Of a stretch of DNA of 64,000 nucleotides, positions 17,157 to 25,218 are shown in pieces (position 1 is the stretch's first letter; each line of letters starts with the position of its first letter). This DNA is from an uncultured Porphyromonadaceae bacterium (lineage in GTDB: Bacteria; Bacteroidota; Bacteroidia; Bacteroidales; Muribaculaceae): positions 1 through 64,000 of the forward strand of contig CABPYL010000007.1 of assembly GCA_902461565.1 (NCBI GenBank). The letters run 5' to 3'. The notes below the pieces were generated by a model. It searched no databases, had not been told where the DNA came from, and saw nothing but the letters and a program-made list of their open reading frames with translations. Both the position numbers and the translations under genes were made by a program.

Positions 17157-17327
17157 ATGGCTTACGTAATCACTGACAGCTGCGTAGCTTGCGGCACCTG
17201 TCTTCCCGAATGCCCCGTTGGCGCTATCTCCGAAGGCGATATCTACCACATCAATCCCGATATGTGCATCGACTGCGGTACCTGCGCATCCGTTTGCCCC
17301 AACGAAGCAATCATCCCCGGCGAATAA
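17157..17327 (+). CDS. 2[4Fe-4S] ferredoxin, 56 residues
   Basis: A small soluble electron carrier of the clostridial type. Two complete cluster motifs are present: CVACGTCLPECP near residue 9 and CIDCGTCASVCP near residue 37, each supplying C-x2-C-x2-C-x3-C. It begins MAYVITDSC and ends NEAIIPGE. Partners in anaerobes are pyruvate:ferredoxin oxidoreductase, hydrogenase or Rnf, none encoded nearby. It is preceded by its own -7 element within a palindrome and followed by a hairpin, so it is probably monocistronic and highly expressed. Confidence 0.93.
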   Translation: MAYVITDSCVACGTCLPECPVGAISEGDIYHINPDMCIDCGTCASVCPNEAIIPGE

Positions 17328-17348
17328 TTCCCGGACAACCAAAAAATA

Positions 17349-17378
17349 CGAGGCTGCATCCTTGCGGGTGCGGCCTCG
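17349..17378. terminator. Hairpin between ferredoxin and the Arc-like gene
   Basis: CGAGGCTGCATCC (17349-17361) pairs with GGGTGCGGCCTCG (17366-17378), including G-U pairs, loop TTGC. It lies between two convergent genes and is followed on the plus strand by a T-rich stretch after 14 bases; it can serve the ferredoxin transcript and perhaps the opposing one. Confidence 0.6.
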
Positions 17379-17389
17379 CTTATTAATTG

Positions 17390-17575
17390 TTAGTCTTTTT
17401 TTTGGGACTTCTCCTTGGGCTTTCGTTTGTAGCGCGTGAGCGCGTCGTTGATAATCCACTGCAGTTGCCCGTTTACCGAGCGGAATTCGTCAGCTGCCCA
17501 TTTTTCGACCAGTTCCATAGTGGCGGGATCCACGCGCAGCAGAAAGCCTTTGTCAGCCGGCTTTTTCGCCGCCAT
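17390..17575 (-). CDS. Arc-like small DNA-binding protein
   Basis: A 61-residue basic protein resembling the Arc-type ribbon-helix-helix proteins found next to SPFH genes in Bacteroidetes: LLRVDPATMELVEKWAADEFRSVNGQLQWIINDAL, followed by a lysine-rich tail (RYKRKPKEKSQKKD). The LLRVDPATMEL segment would be the DNA-contacting strand and the rest the two helices. Its start lies 1 bp after the stop of the SPFH gene, so the two are translated from one mRNA. It may be an autoregulator of that operon (inference). Confidence 0.75.
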   Translation of the reverse strand: MAAKKPADKGFLLRVDPATMELVEKWAADEFRSVNGQLQWIINDALTRYKRKPKEKSQKKD

Positions 17576-17576
17576 A

Positions 17577-18536
17577 TCAGCTGTAAAGTGTGCCAGTGTT
17601 CAGAACGGGCTGGGCAGGTTCGTCGGCGCAGAGCACTACGAGCAGGTTGCTCACCATCGATGCCTTGCGTTCCTCGTCAAGTTCCACCACGCCTTCGGCG
17701 CTAAGCTGATCCAGGGCCATCTTAACCATAGAAACGGCACCTTCCACAATTTTTTCCCGGGCTGATATAATTGCCGATGCTTGCTGACGACGCAGCATCA
17801 CGGCTGCGATTTCCGGAGCGTAGGCAAGATAGTTCAGACGGGCCTCCACAACTTCGATGCCGGCCATTGCAAGGCGCTCGTTCAACTTCTTTTCAAGCAG
17901 GTCGTTTATCTCCTCGCCGCCGGACCGTAGAGTGATTGCGTCGTCTGATGAGGAATCGGAATCGTTGTCGTAGGCGTAGCGGCCGGTAACCTCGCGCAGA
18001 GCCGCGTCGCTCTGGATTCGGACAAAGTTTTCGATTGCGTTTTTGCCTGACGGAGTGTTTGTTATCGCTGCCGCAGTGGTGGTTTTGGTTGTTTCGTCTA
18101 TGTCGAATACGGCGCGGTATGTGTCGCGGATTTTCCACACCAGCACCATGCCTATCATCACAGGGTTGCCGGTTTTGTCGTTAACCTTGATAGGATCGAT
18201 GTCCATGTTGCGGATACGCAGCGATATTTTCTGGTTGGACATGAACGGGTTATACCAGAAATAGCCTGTTCTGCGTAGGGTGCCACGGTATTTTCCGAAG
18301 AAAATCATGACGCTGCTTTGGTTGGGTTGCAGGATTATGAAGCCGCCCATCATGACGAAACCTGTTACGATCATTAAAATGCTGAGTATCAGCCACCAAG
18401 ATGAGATTGTGCACATTATGCACAGCACGGTAAGGGCTATTCCGCCCAAAAGCATGAGAAGTGTTGCGAAAAGCATTAGAAAGCCATTGAGAATGAGCCC
18501 TCCGTATGGCATTTCCTGATTGAATTCCTGTTTCAT
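17577..18536 (-). CDS. SPFH/band-7 domain membrane protein
   Basis: A 319-residue prohibitin-superfamily protein. Residues about 15-70 contain two hydrophobic segments (GLILNGFLMLFATLLMLLGGIALTV and WWLILSILMIVTGFVMMGGFIIL), then the band-7 core (NQSSVMIFFGKYRGTLRRTGYFWYNPF, GNPVMIGMVLVWKIRDTYRAVFDID) and a coiled-coil stretch (NERLAMAGIEVVEARLNYLAYAPEIAAVMLRRQQASAIISAREKIVEGAV). Family members scaffold membrane microdomains. Paired with the Arc-like gene 1 bp downstream; a good promoter lies at 18570-18601. Confidence 0.9.
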   Translation of the reverse strand: MKQEFNQEMPYGGLILNGFLMLFATLLMLLGGIALTVLCIMCTISSWWLILSILMIVTGFVMMGGFIILQPNQSSVMIFFGKYRGTLRRTGYFWYNPFMSNQKISLRIRNMDIDPIKVNDKTGNPVMIGMVLVWKIRDTYRAVFDIDETTKTTTAAAITNTPSGKNAIENFVRIQSDAALREVTGRYAYDNDSDSSSDDAITLRSGGEEINDLLEKKLNERLAMAGIEVVEARLNYLAYAPEIAAVMLRRQQASAIISAREKIVEGAVSMVKMALDQLSAEGVVELDEERKASMVSNLLVVLCADEPAQPVLNTGTLYS

Positions 18537-18569
18537 TCTGATATTATTTTGATATTACTTATTACGGCG

Positions 18570-18601
18570 CAAATATAATGATTTTAACATATAATTTGCA
18601 A
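18570..18601 (-). promoter_or_regulatory. Promoter of the SPFH operon
   Basis: Minus-strand TATATTTG (plus 18570-18577) with TTG (plus 18599-18601) 21 bp upstream; the start falls about 30 bp before the ATG. Confidence 0.6.
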
Positions 18602-18783
18602 ATGTTTAATAGAAATTAAGAATATCCATTTTTGAGTTTTGTATAACACGATTGATAAATTGCGGTTTATTTCAATTTTTATATGGTATGATTGATATAA
18701 TTTCCGACAATTGAAATTAAATGTGTTTGTGGTCCGCAAAGTTTTACAAAGATATTTTAAGTGATAATTAGTTATTGCAAAAA

Positions 18784-18831
18784 TGGCCGGAGGCCATAAA
18801 TATAAGTAACCCCCGACGCATGCGCCGGGGG
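18784..18831 (-). repeat. Dispersed palindromic repeat, copy 1
   Basis: Contains an 11-bp-arm palindrome (18810-18820 with 18821-18831, one mismatch, centre GCATGC) and a second small hairpin TGGCC-GGA-GGCCA (18784-18796). Read on the minus strand it shares CGCATGCGTC, a GTTA-TTA spacer and CCTCCGGCCAT, in the same order and spacing, with 26133-26181 on the plus strand. It sits where the ilvA-to-PHP transcript should end, so it may also act as its terminator. Confidence 0.6.
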
Positions 18832-18874
18832 AAAATTGTGTGTGAAAGTTCTTGTTGCTAAATGCGGTTGTTTG

Positions 18875-19621
18875 TCAGGCGGGGAATGCTTTGTCGTTTT
18901 GCACCAGATGGCGCAGGTCTTTCATGTGTGCGCGGGCGTCGGAGGTGAGCAGGTATGCGTCGATGCGGTCGGCATGGGCTGCCTTATGGAGGTCGGTGCC
19001 GATAAAATCTACCAGGCCTTCCTTAATCAGATATTCAGCTGTTTTTTGCTCGCCCTTGCCATAGTATCCGGCAAGGCTGAGTAAATTAATCTGCAGGCTC
19101 AGGCCTGCATTGTGGAGGGTTTTGAAACGGTCTTTGCGGGTATAGTAGTACGCATAGCGTTCGGGATGCGCCAGGATTGGCGAATAACCCTTCACCTGCA
19201 GGTCGAATACAAGCTGGTCCAGATTCCAGGGCTCCTGAAAGAAAGGATTTTCTATCAGCAGGAAGTTGCCGGGGAGCGGCATGATGTCGTTGATTTCCAG
19301 ACGGTGCTGGAACAACTCGTCGATGCGGTATTCCGCGTGGTTCGCAACCTGTATGTCGTTTCCTCGCTTTTGTAGTTCGGCATGCAGTTTTGCCATTGCT
19401 GGGTCTATGGTGCTGTGATCGTTCTCGAAGGTGTCCTGCGTAACGTGAGGCGAGGCGAGTATGCGTTTTATGCCCCAGCCCTGCATTCTTTCGATGAGGT
19501 CGGCCGATGTAACGGCGTCGGGTGAGCCGTCGTCTACGCCGGGCACTATATGGCAGTGTATGTCGGTGCTGAAACAGAGTTCGGCGGTAGTTTTGGACTT
19601 TTTCTTGAATATATTGAACAT
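18875..19621 (-). CDS. PHP-type tyrosine-protein phosphatase (CpsB/YwqE family)
   Basis: A 248-residue metal-dependent phosphatase that dephosphorylates bacterial tyrosine kinases controlling capsule and exopolysaccharide export. PHP motifs seen: STDIHCHIVPGVDDGS near residue 19, ASPHVTQDTFENDHSTID near 57, NHAEYRID near 95, ILAHPERY near 155 and FIGTDLHKAAH near 215; together these supply the His/Asp metal ligands. It is the last gene of a leftward run, 6 bp after the SPOR lipoprotein. No tyrosine kinase or Wza homologue lies in the window. Confidence 0.87.
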   Translation of the reverse strand: MFNIFKKKSKTTAELCFSTDIHCHIVPGVDDGSPDAVTSADLIERMQGWGIKRILASPHVTQDTFENDHSTIDPAMAKLHAELQKRGNDIQVANHAEYRIDELFQHRLEINDIMPLPGNFLLIENPFFQEPWNLDQLVFDLQVKGYSPILAHPERYAYYYTRKDRFKTLHNAGLSLQINLLSLAGYYGKGEQKTAEYLIKEGLVDFIGTDLHKAAHADRIDAYLLTSDARAHMKDLRHLVQNDKAFPA

Positions 19622-19627
19622 AGATTG

Positions 19628-20167
19628 TTATTTGTTGGCTTTGCGCGAAACGGGACTGCGACGTGCGGTGGCGTCGAGCACGAAGGGCTCTTTTGTGTTG
19701 CCGATGGTGCAGCCCGACGCGCGATATTTATCCAGTTCGGCGGCGGCTTCGTCGATGGTGTTGAACGATCCTATAACTATGTAATAGTAGGGTTCTGCGG
19801 TCTCTACGACAATTGTTGCGGGGAATCCGGCGTCGATAAGGCGCTCGCGCATGGATCTGGCATTGAAAATCTGTTTGAACTGGCCCACCACAGCGTTGTA
19901 GCGGTGCAGGTTCTCGTTAAGGCCGCATCCCTGGGCCACGCGGACGAACTGTGTTTTCAGCGTTACTTCGCCGGTGGAAGTGCGAGCCTTTGTCTCGCTC
20001 ATGTTGCGGCGCTCGTGTCCGTAGATTGTGTTGTCGAGACTGTCCTGTTCGGTCCTTGCTGCGACAGTGCGTTCGTAAGCCTGGCGGTAGTTTGTCTCCG
20101 TGGTGCGGCATGCGGTGAAGGCGGCAGCTGCCAGGATGGTGAGGATGAGGAGTTTTGCTGTTTTCAC
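19628..20167 (-). CDS. SPOR-domain lipoprotein
   Basis: A 179-residue exported lipoprotein with lipobox Cys20 (AAFTACRTTETNYRQAYER). The C-terminal 80 residues are a SPOR fold: FVRVAQGCGLNENLHRYNAVVGQFKQIFNARSMRERLIDAGFPATIVVETAEPYYYIVIGSFNTIDEAAAELDKYRA. SPOR domains bind glycan strands lacking stem peptides at division sites, so a role in septal wall metabolism is plausible. Its start overlaps the stop of the peptidase gene by 4 bp, implying coupled translation. Confidence 0.85.
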   Translation of the reverse strand: MKTAKLLILTILAAAAFTACRTTETNYRQAYERTVAARTEQDSLDNTIYGHERRNMSETKARTSTGEVTLKTQFVRVAQGCGLNENLHRYNAVVGQFKQIFNARSMRERLIDAGFPATIVVETAEPYYYIVIGSFNTIDEAAAELDKYRASGCTIGNTKEPFVLDATARRSPVSRKANK

Positions 20168-21363
20168 TTCTTGAGCTTTTTAGCAATAACGTCCGGAATG
20201 GCCTTGCGGTTGACAAGGATGTCTACAGTCTTTGCCAGGAAGTAGGGTTCGCTTACGTAGAAAAAGCCGTCGTAAATCTGGTTGGTGTCCCAGGAGTTTT
20301 TGACCTTGTAGTAGCGGTTGCCGTTCTGGTCCTTGGCTATTCCGACGATTTCCATGCCGTGGTCGTCGGTGGTTTCCTGATTATCGAACATCTCCTGGCG
20401 CAGTTCTTGCGTTACGGTGATTTCCTCAACCGGGCCTTTGAAGTCATATTTGTTATTCTCACGTTCCTTGTCGGATAGCTTTACCCAGCGTGAGAGTTCG
20501 GTGTCGTTCATGTCGCCCTCTTCCTTGCCCTTTGGCATCAGGGCCACGCCGTCTTTCCATTTGAAACCGCCCTCGCTTACGTCGGCGGCCCAAATAACGG
20601 TATATCCTTTGTCGATAGCATTGTCCACGATAGCTTTAAGCTCGTCCACAGGCACATTCCAGTACTGCGCCCACAGCCAGTTGTCGGGTACCTCGACAGC
20701 GAACTGAGTGTAGAAAGGATGGTGGGTGAAGGATGTTAGGGGCACGTAGTCGTCCATGTTGAGCCCGAGGCTTTCGGCATAGCTTTTCGGAGTGTACTGT
20801 TTGCCCTTGTAAGTGAATGTTTCCGGCACTTCGCCCAGATAAGCGTCGAGGATACCTTTCACGCCTTTTCGCCAGGCGGTAGTGAGCTTTTTGTTTGGCT
20901 TGCTTACAACGGCTTTGAGGAATGCCGAGAGGGCTGCGTCGAGTTCGCCGTGAACGTGTTTTGCCTCGCCGTACTGCAGTCCGGAATAAATTTCCTCGGG
21001 CACGGCACCGTAACGTTCCCATACGTATGGGACATCCATAGCGGAACCGCCGGCGGCGAAGTTAGTTTCACCGTAGAGGCGGATAAATCGCTCGGCCTTG
21101 TCCTCGTAGCATTTGCGTACGGTAAACATCTCCGATATGTCCAGCGAGTCGCCGCCCTTGCGCATGATTTCATCCTCGAAGAACGATGTGCCGGCGAAGC
21201 ACCAGCATGTTCCTGATTTATTCTGGTCCTTTACGGAAGTGGTGGGAATGGTCTTTATGTCGGTGAACTGAAATTTTACGGTGTCGGTGGCGACGGAATC
21301 GGTGTTCTCGGCCACTGCTGCCACGGGCAGGGCGCAAAGCGCCAGTGCGATGATTGCTTTCAT
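20164..21363 (-). CDS. Secreted C1-family cysteine peptidase (bleomycin hydrolase/PepC type)
   Basis: A 399-residue papain-fold peptidase, related to aminopeptidase C but with a signal peptide (MKAIIALALCALPVAAVAEN), so exported. Catalytic elements: Gln47 and Cys53 in QNKSGTCWCFAG, the histidine in DDHGMEIVGIA near residue 340, and the asparagine in YYKVKNSW near 360. It probably trims peptides in the periplasm. It follows ilvA by 6 bp and overlaps the SPOR gene by 4 bp. Pairing threonine deaminase with a peptidase would suit amino-acid catabolism (inference). Confidence 0.88.
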   Translation of the reverse strand: MKAIIALALCALPVAAVAENTDSVATDTVKFQFTDIKTIPTTSVKDQNKSGTCWCFAGTSFFEDEIMRKGGDSLDISEMFTVRKCYEDKAERFIRLYGETNFAAGGSAMDVPYVWERYGAVPEEIYSGLQYGEAKHVHGELDAALSAFLKAVVSKPNKKLTTAWRKGVKGILDAYLGEVPETFTYKGKQYTPKSYAESLGLNMDDYVPLTSFTHHPFYTQFAVEVPDNWLWAQYWNVPVDELKAIVDNAIDKGYTVIWAADVSEGGFKWKDGVALMPKGKEEGDMNDTELSRWVKLSDKERENNKYDFKGPVEEITVTQELRQEMFDNQETTDDHGMEIVGIAKDQNGNRYYKVKNSWDTNQIYDGFFYVSEPYFLAKTVDILVNRKAIPDVIAKKLKK

Positions 21364-21369
21364 TACTGT

Positions 21370-22566
21370 TTAGTTCAAAACTTTGTACGCGGCCTCGCGG
21401 AGGGCCGTGCGTATTTCTTCGATATGGTTTTTGTCGCGTGTTTCCAGCTCCACACGTATTGTGCAGCCGTTGATTTCGGCGCTGGAGTTTATGCGCTCGT
21501 GTGTAACGCTGATTATATTGCCGCCTTTGGCTCCGATTACGCTGCAGACGCCCGAAAGCTGTCCGGGCTTGTCGGCAAGGTCGATTATGAAGGTATAGTT
21601 GCGTCCGCTCTTATTGAGACCGCGGGTGATTACGCGGCTGAGGGTGTTGACGTCGATGTTGCCTCCCGAAACGAGGCATACGGTTCGCAGGTTGTCGATA
21701 GGCAGCTTGCCGAACATGGCAGCGGCTACTGCGACAGCTCCGGCGCCTTCGGCAACGAGTTTCTGCTGTTCGATGAGGGCAAGTATGGCGGCCGCAATCT
21801 CATCGTCGGTAACGGTAACGACCTCGTCGACGTATTTATTGCACATGTCGAAGGTATTTACTCCGGGCTCTTTTACGGCAATACCGTCGGCGATTGTGGA
21901 AACGTCGTTGAGGTGGCACAGCTTGCCTTCCTTGAGCGATGCCGCCATAGAGGGGGCTCCGGAACTCTGGACGCCGTACACTTTCACGTCGGGGCGCAGT
22001 GTCTTTATCGCGAAGGCTACGCCCGATATAAGGCCGCCACCGCCAATGGGAACGATAACCGCCTGTACGTCCGGCATCTGATCGAGAATTTCAAGGCCGA
22101 TTGTACCTTGGCCGGCAATAACCTTGGGGTCGTCGAATGGATGTACGAAGGTATAGCCGTGTTCCTGCTGCAGCTGCATAGCGCGGGCATAAGCGTCGTC
22201 GTATACACCGGGGACAAGGCATACTTCGGCACCGAAATTCTTGGTGGCCTCCACTTTGGATAGCGGAGCGCCGGCAGGCAGACAGATTAACGATTTTATG
22301 CCGTTGTGTGTGGCGCCGAGGGCGACGCCCTGGGCATGGTTGCCGGCCGAGCAGGCTATTACGCCGCGGGCTTTCTCCTCGTCTGTAAGCTGGCTTATCT
22401 TATAATATGCGCCACGCAGTTTGAAGGAGCCGGTAAGCTGAAGATTTTCTGTTTTCAGGAAAATGTCGCAGCCCGGCCGCAGCTTGGGCGCCGGAATAAT
22501 AGCTGTTTTGCGCGCAACGTCTTTCAGAACGGCTGCCGCATTGAATATTTCACTGATTTCGAGCAT
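21370..22566 (-). CDS. ilvA: Threonine ammonia-lyase (threonine deaminase) with one ACT domain
   Basis: PLP-dependent conversion of threonine to 2-oxobutyrate and ammonia. The Schiff-base lysine is Lys49 in LTGSFKLRGAYYK; the phosphate-binding glycine loop is PIGGGGLISG and a further conserved loop is LVSGGNIDVN. Residues about 320-398 form a single ACT-like regulatory domain (NYTFIIDLADKPGQLSGVCSVIGAKGGNI...EINGCTIRVELETRD). The 398-residue single-ACT form is typical of the shorter, often catabolic (TdcB-like) branch rather than the long allosteric IlvA; either role is possible. First gene of a four-gene leftward operon with a near-perfect promoter. Confidence 0.9.
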   Translation of the reverse strand: MLEISEIFNAAAVLKDVARKTAIIPAPKLRPGCDIFLKTENLQLTGSFKLRGAYYKISQLTDEEKARGVIACSAGNHAQGVALGATHNGIKSLICLPAGAPLSKVEATKNFGAEVCLVPGVYDDAYARAMQLQQEHGYTFVHPFDDPKVIAGQGTIGLEILDQMPDVQAVIVPIGGGGLISGVAFAIKTLRPDVKVYGVQSSGAPSMAASLKEGKLCHLNDVSTIADGIAVKEPGVNTFDMCNKYVDEVVTVTDDEIAAAILALIEQQKLVAEGAGAVAVAAAMFGKLPIDNLRTVCLVSGGNIDVNTLSRVITRGLNKSGRNYTFIIDLADKPGQLSGVCSVIGAKGGNIISVTHERINSSAEINGCTIRVELETRDKNHIEEIRTALREAAYKVLN

Positions 22567-22587
22567 TGGTTCTTTGATTTGTTATGG

Positions 22588-22618
22588 CAAAATTACTTTT
22601 TTTCGGGCAAACGTCCAA
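22588..22618 (-). promoter_or_regulatory. Promoter of the ilvA operon
   Basis: Minus-strand TAATTTTG (plus 22588-22595), 20-bp spacer, TTG (plus 22616-22618): full consensus, about 20 bp before the ATG. Confidence 0.75.
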
Positions 22619-22645
22619 CCGATATGCTTTTTTTACGTTAATAAT

Positions 22646-22659
22646 GTGTAATTTTACAC
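22646..22659. promoter_or_regulatory. Small palindrome in the LRR gene upstream region
   Basis: GTGTAA-TT-TTACAC, six-base arms, overlaps the nearest -7-like octamer for the rightward gene (TAATTTTA, 22649-22656). Possible operator; low support. Confidence 0.3.
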
Positions 22660-22693
22660 TCTCAAACCGTTTCCAAACATAATCCTTAACAAT

Positions 22694-24259
22694 ATGAAGA
22701 GAATATTTTCCTCTCTAATCCTATCCGCAGCAGCGCTTTTGTCGCCAGTATTTACCTGGGCAGAGTATTCGCCGGAATCCTATACCTTAGCCGATGACGG
22801 CAAGACACTCGCTTCGTGGAAGGGCAGCGAGACTGTGATTGACATGAACTCCGACGCTGTTCTTAAAGAAGTTACCGCGATAGGGCGCAACGCTTTCAGC
22901 AAAACGGCCATTACCAAGATATACGTAGGCGAGAATGTTGAGACGATAGACAACTGGGCTTTTATGGACTGTCTCTCGCTTGAAGGCGTCAGCCTCCCCG
23001 CAGGCCTGAAGTCGCTCAAATTAGCTGTATTCTCGGGCTGCACGTCGCTATCCGACATTTCGTTGCCTGCAAACCTTGAGGAGATTGGCAATTCTACTTT
23101 CTATAACTGTACGTCGCTCGTCGTTATGGGTATGCCCGACGGAATTAAGGACCTGCCAGCAGGCTGTTTCAACTCCTGTACGTCGCTCGGATCGGTATCT
23201 CTGCCCATAGGTCTTCAGACTATCGGCGAAGAAGCTTTTAAGAACTGTACGTCGCTCACGGCAATGGCTTTGCCTGACGGATTGAAATCGATAGGCGCGA
23301 ATGCCTTCGAAGCATGCGAAAAGATGATGGTTGTTATCTTCGGCAGCCAACTGGAGACTGTAGAATCTTCGGCATTCTCCGGCGCGGGTCTGTTGAGTGC
23401 GGACCTGGGCAATATCACAGCTCCGGTATCTTTCGGATTCAATGTGTTCGAGGACTGCAAACAGCTCGCTACAGCCACGTTGCCATCCAATGTGGTATCC
23501 ATCTCTGGAGGTATGTTCCAGAACTGCACGGCACTTCAGGAGATTGTTATTCCCGATACTTATACACAGGTGCCTGTGAAGCTCTGCTACGGCTGCTCGT
23601 CGCTTAAGAAACTTACTCTCGGTGCTAATGTGGAGGTTATCAAGAATGGTGCTTTCTTCGAGTGTACGTCGCTGGACGACATATTGTTCAATGATAAGCT
23701 CGAACAGATAGACTGGAACGTATTCTACGGCTGCTCGGCTCTGAAATCTCTGACGTTGCCCGAGGCGCTGAGGAGTGTAGACGATTATTCCTTCTCGCAG
23801 TGTGCCGCTCTGGAGGCTGTACATCTCGGCAGGAACGTGGTTTCGCTCGGTACAGAAGTGTTTTCGATGAATCCGGCGCTCCGTTCGGTGGTGTGCGAGG
23901 CTGTCAATCCTCCGACACTCGGCAACTATGCCTTCTACAAAGCAAATCAGGAGAACGCTGTACTGTCGGTTGAGTCGGGTTCGATAGCTGCATACAAGGA
24001 AGCGGAACAATGGAAAGACTTCGGAACCATACAGGCTCTTAGCGACGGCGTGGATAGCGCGTCCGTAGGCAAGGCAAGCATCAGCGCCCGCGGATGCACC
24101 ATAACTGTGCAAGCTCCCTCGGTAACGGATATACGTATATATACTGCCGATGGTCGGTGTGTTGCCTCCGTAACTGCGGAATCGTACAATATCAGCCTTC
24201 CGAATGGCGTTTATATAGTGTGTGCCGGCAACGAAACGGCAAAAATTGTTCTGAATTAA
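22694..24259 (+). CDS. Secreted leucine-rich-repeat protein (BspA-like, LRR_5)
   Basis: A 521-residue surface protein with a signal peptide (to about residue 23, VFTWAEY). Residues about 60-430 are repeats of roughly 23 residues of the BspA/LRR_5 pattern (C-x-S-L-x-x-x-x-L-P-x-x-L-x-x-I-G-x-x-A-F), for example CTSLSDISLPANLEEIGNST and CTSLTAMALPDGLKSIGANAF. BspA-type proteins bind host matrix proteins or other bacteria. The last 65 residues (ITVQAPSVTDIRIYTADGRCVASV...LPNGVYIVCAGNETAKIVLN) look like a type-A C-terminal sorting or anchoring domain of Bacteroidetes. Followed after 21 bp by a META-domain lipoprotein. Confidence 0.9.
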   Translation: MKRIFSSLILSAAALLSPVFTWAEYSPESYTLADDGKTLASWKGSETVIDMNSDAVLKEVTAIGRNAFSKTAITKIYVGENVETIDNWAFMDCLSLEGVSLPAGLKSLKLAVFSGCTSLSDISLPANLEEIGNSTFYNCTSLVVMGMPDGIKDLPAGCFNSCTSLGSVSLPIGLQTIGEEAFKNCTSLTAMALPDGLKSIGANAFEACEKMMVVIFGSQLETVESSAFSGAGLLSADLGNITAPVSFGFNVFEDCKQLATATLPSNVVSISGGMFQNCTALQEIVIPDTYTQVPVKLCYGCSSLKKLTLGANVEVIKNGAFFECTSLDDILFNDKLEQIDWNVFYGCSALKSLTLPEALRSVDDYSFSQCAALEAVHLGRNVVSLGTEVFSMNPALRSVVCEAVNPPTLGNYAFYKANQENAVLSVESGSIAAYKEAEQWKDFGTIQALSDGVDSASVGKASISARGCTITVQAPSVTDIRIYTADGRCVASVTAESYNISLPNGVYIVCAGNETAKIVLN

Positions 24260-24280
24260 TAGTCTGCAATTTATAACTGT

Positions 24281-25204
24281 ATGAAAATTAGATTTATAGT
24301 AATGTCTTTAACAGCTGCTATGCTTGTCAGCTCCTGCTCGATTGTCAAAAAATCAGTAACCGGAAAGTCTGACGGCAGAGTGGATCAGGTAGAAGTTGTT
24401 AAGCCGGACAAGAAGAAGGACAAGAAAAACAGGCATAAAAACAAGCACAACGCAGGCGAGAGTCTGTCGGCTGCAGGCCGTATGCCCAGCGGCGATGAAC
24501 TGTATGGCGGCGAGTGGCTGATTTCCGGTGTCAAGGGTAGGTCTGTTCAGGCCGAGGAAGATGCTCCCTACATGGTTTTCGACCGGGAGGGGCGTTTTTA
24601 TGCCGGCGACGGATGCAATATTCTGAACGGTGATTATGTGCTTCGCAGCGATGGCAAGATTATGTTCAACGCCGTTCTGTCCACTATGAAAATGTGTGCC
24701 GACAACAAATACGGCGAGCTTATTGCCGGAGTTCTGTCTGACGGCATGGTATACTCTGTGGACTGCCGTACTATCGGGCAGGATACTTACCTTGATCTGA
24801 AGAACGACAAGGGCGTAGCCGAGTTTATCCTGCGCCGCCACAACATGGAGTTCCTTAACGGCAACTGGCGCATAACATCGGCGGAGGGCAAGAACATCGA
24901 CGACGAGGAGGCGAATCTCTTTATAGATATAGCGCAGCTTAAGGTTCATGGAAATACCGGATGTAACTATTTTAACGGAGAACTGTATATCGACCCTTCG
25001 CGCAGCAATGCCATCGATTTCAGCAACATGGGAACAACCCGTATGGCTTGTCCCAAGGAAGACCAGGAACGGCGAATTCTCGTCGGGCTTGAACGGGCAG
25101 TTACTGCGGTTGCTGGCAAACATGCCGATACGGTTATTTTGCTCGATGCCAAAGGGCATCAGACGATCGTGCTCAAGAAAATCCCCATGACAGAAAACGA
25201 ATAA
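24281..25204 (+). CDS. Lipoprotein with two META (HslJ-like) domains
   Basis: A 307-residue exported lipoprotein: lipobox Cys19 (MLVSSCSIVKK), a highly charged linker (KPDKKKDKKNRHKNKHNAGE, about residues 42-65) and two tandem META domains. The first spans about 80-180 (GGEWLISGVKGRSV...FYAGDGCNILNGDYVL...MKMC), the second about 190-300 (LNGNWRITSAEGKNI...VHGNTGCNYFNGELYI...TTRMACPKEDQERRIL). META domains occur in heat-shock protein HslJ and envelope stress proteins; their biochemical role is unclear. Probably cotranscribed with the LRR gene upstream and the nitroreductase 14 bp downstream. Confidence 0.87.
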   Translation: MKIRFIVMSLTAAMLVSSCSIVKKSVTGKSDGRVDQVEVVKPDKKKDKKNRHKNKHNAGESLSAAGRMPSGDELYGGEWLISGVKGRSVQAEEDAPYMVFDREGRFYAGDGCNILNGDYVLRSDGKIMFNAVLSTMKMCADNKYGELIAGVLSDGMVYSVDCRTIGQDTYLDLKNDKGVAEFILRRHNMEFLNGNWRITSAEGKNIDDEEANLFIDIAQLKVHGNTGCNYFNGELYIDPSRSNAIDFSNMGTTRMACPKEDQERRILVGLERAVTAVAGKHADTVILLDAKGHQTIVLKKIPMTENE

Positions 25205-25218
25205 CAGCTACGAAGGAT

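Larger units (their letters stand above)
18537..18874. other. 338-bp AT-rich intergenic region
   Basis: Holds the SPFH promoter (18570-18601), about 180 bp of AT-rich sequence in which I see nothing coding, and near its right end a palindromic repeat element (18784-18831) just downstream of the PHP phosphatase gene. Confidence 0.6.

Noticed and set aside
22900..24000. Repeating sequence in the LRR gene as a possible DNA repeat or CRISPR-like array
   Set aside because: The periodicity of about 69 bp is the protein's leucine-rich repeat (23 residues). Units differ too much and there are no unique spacers.
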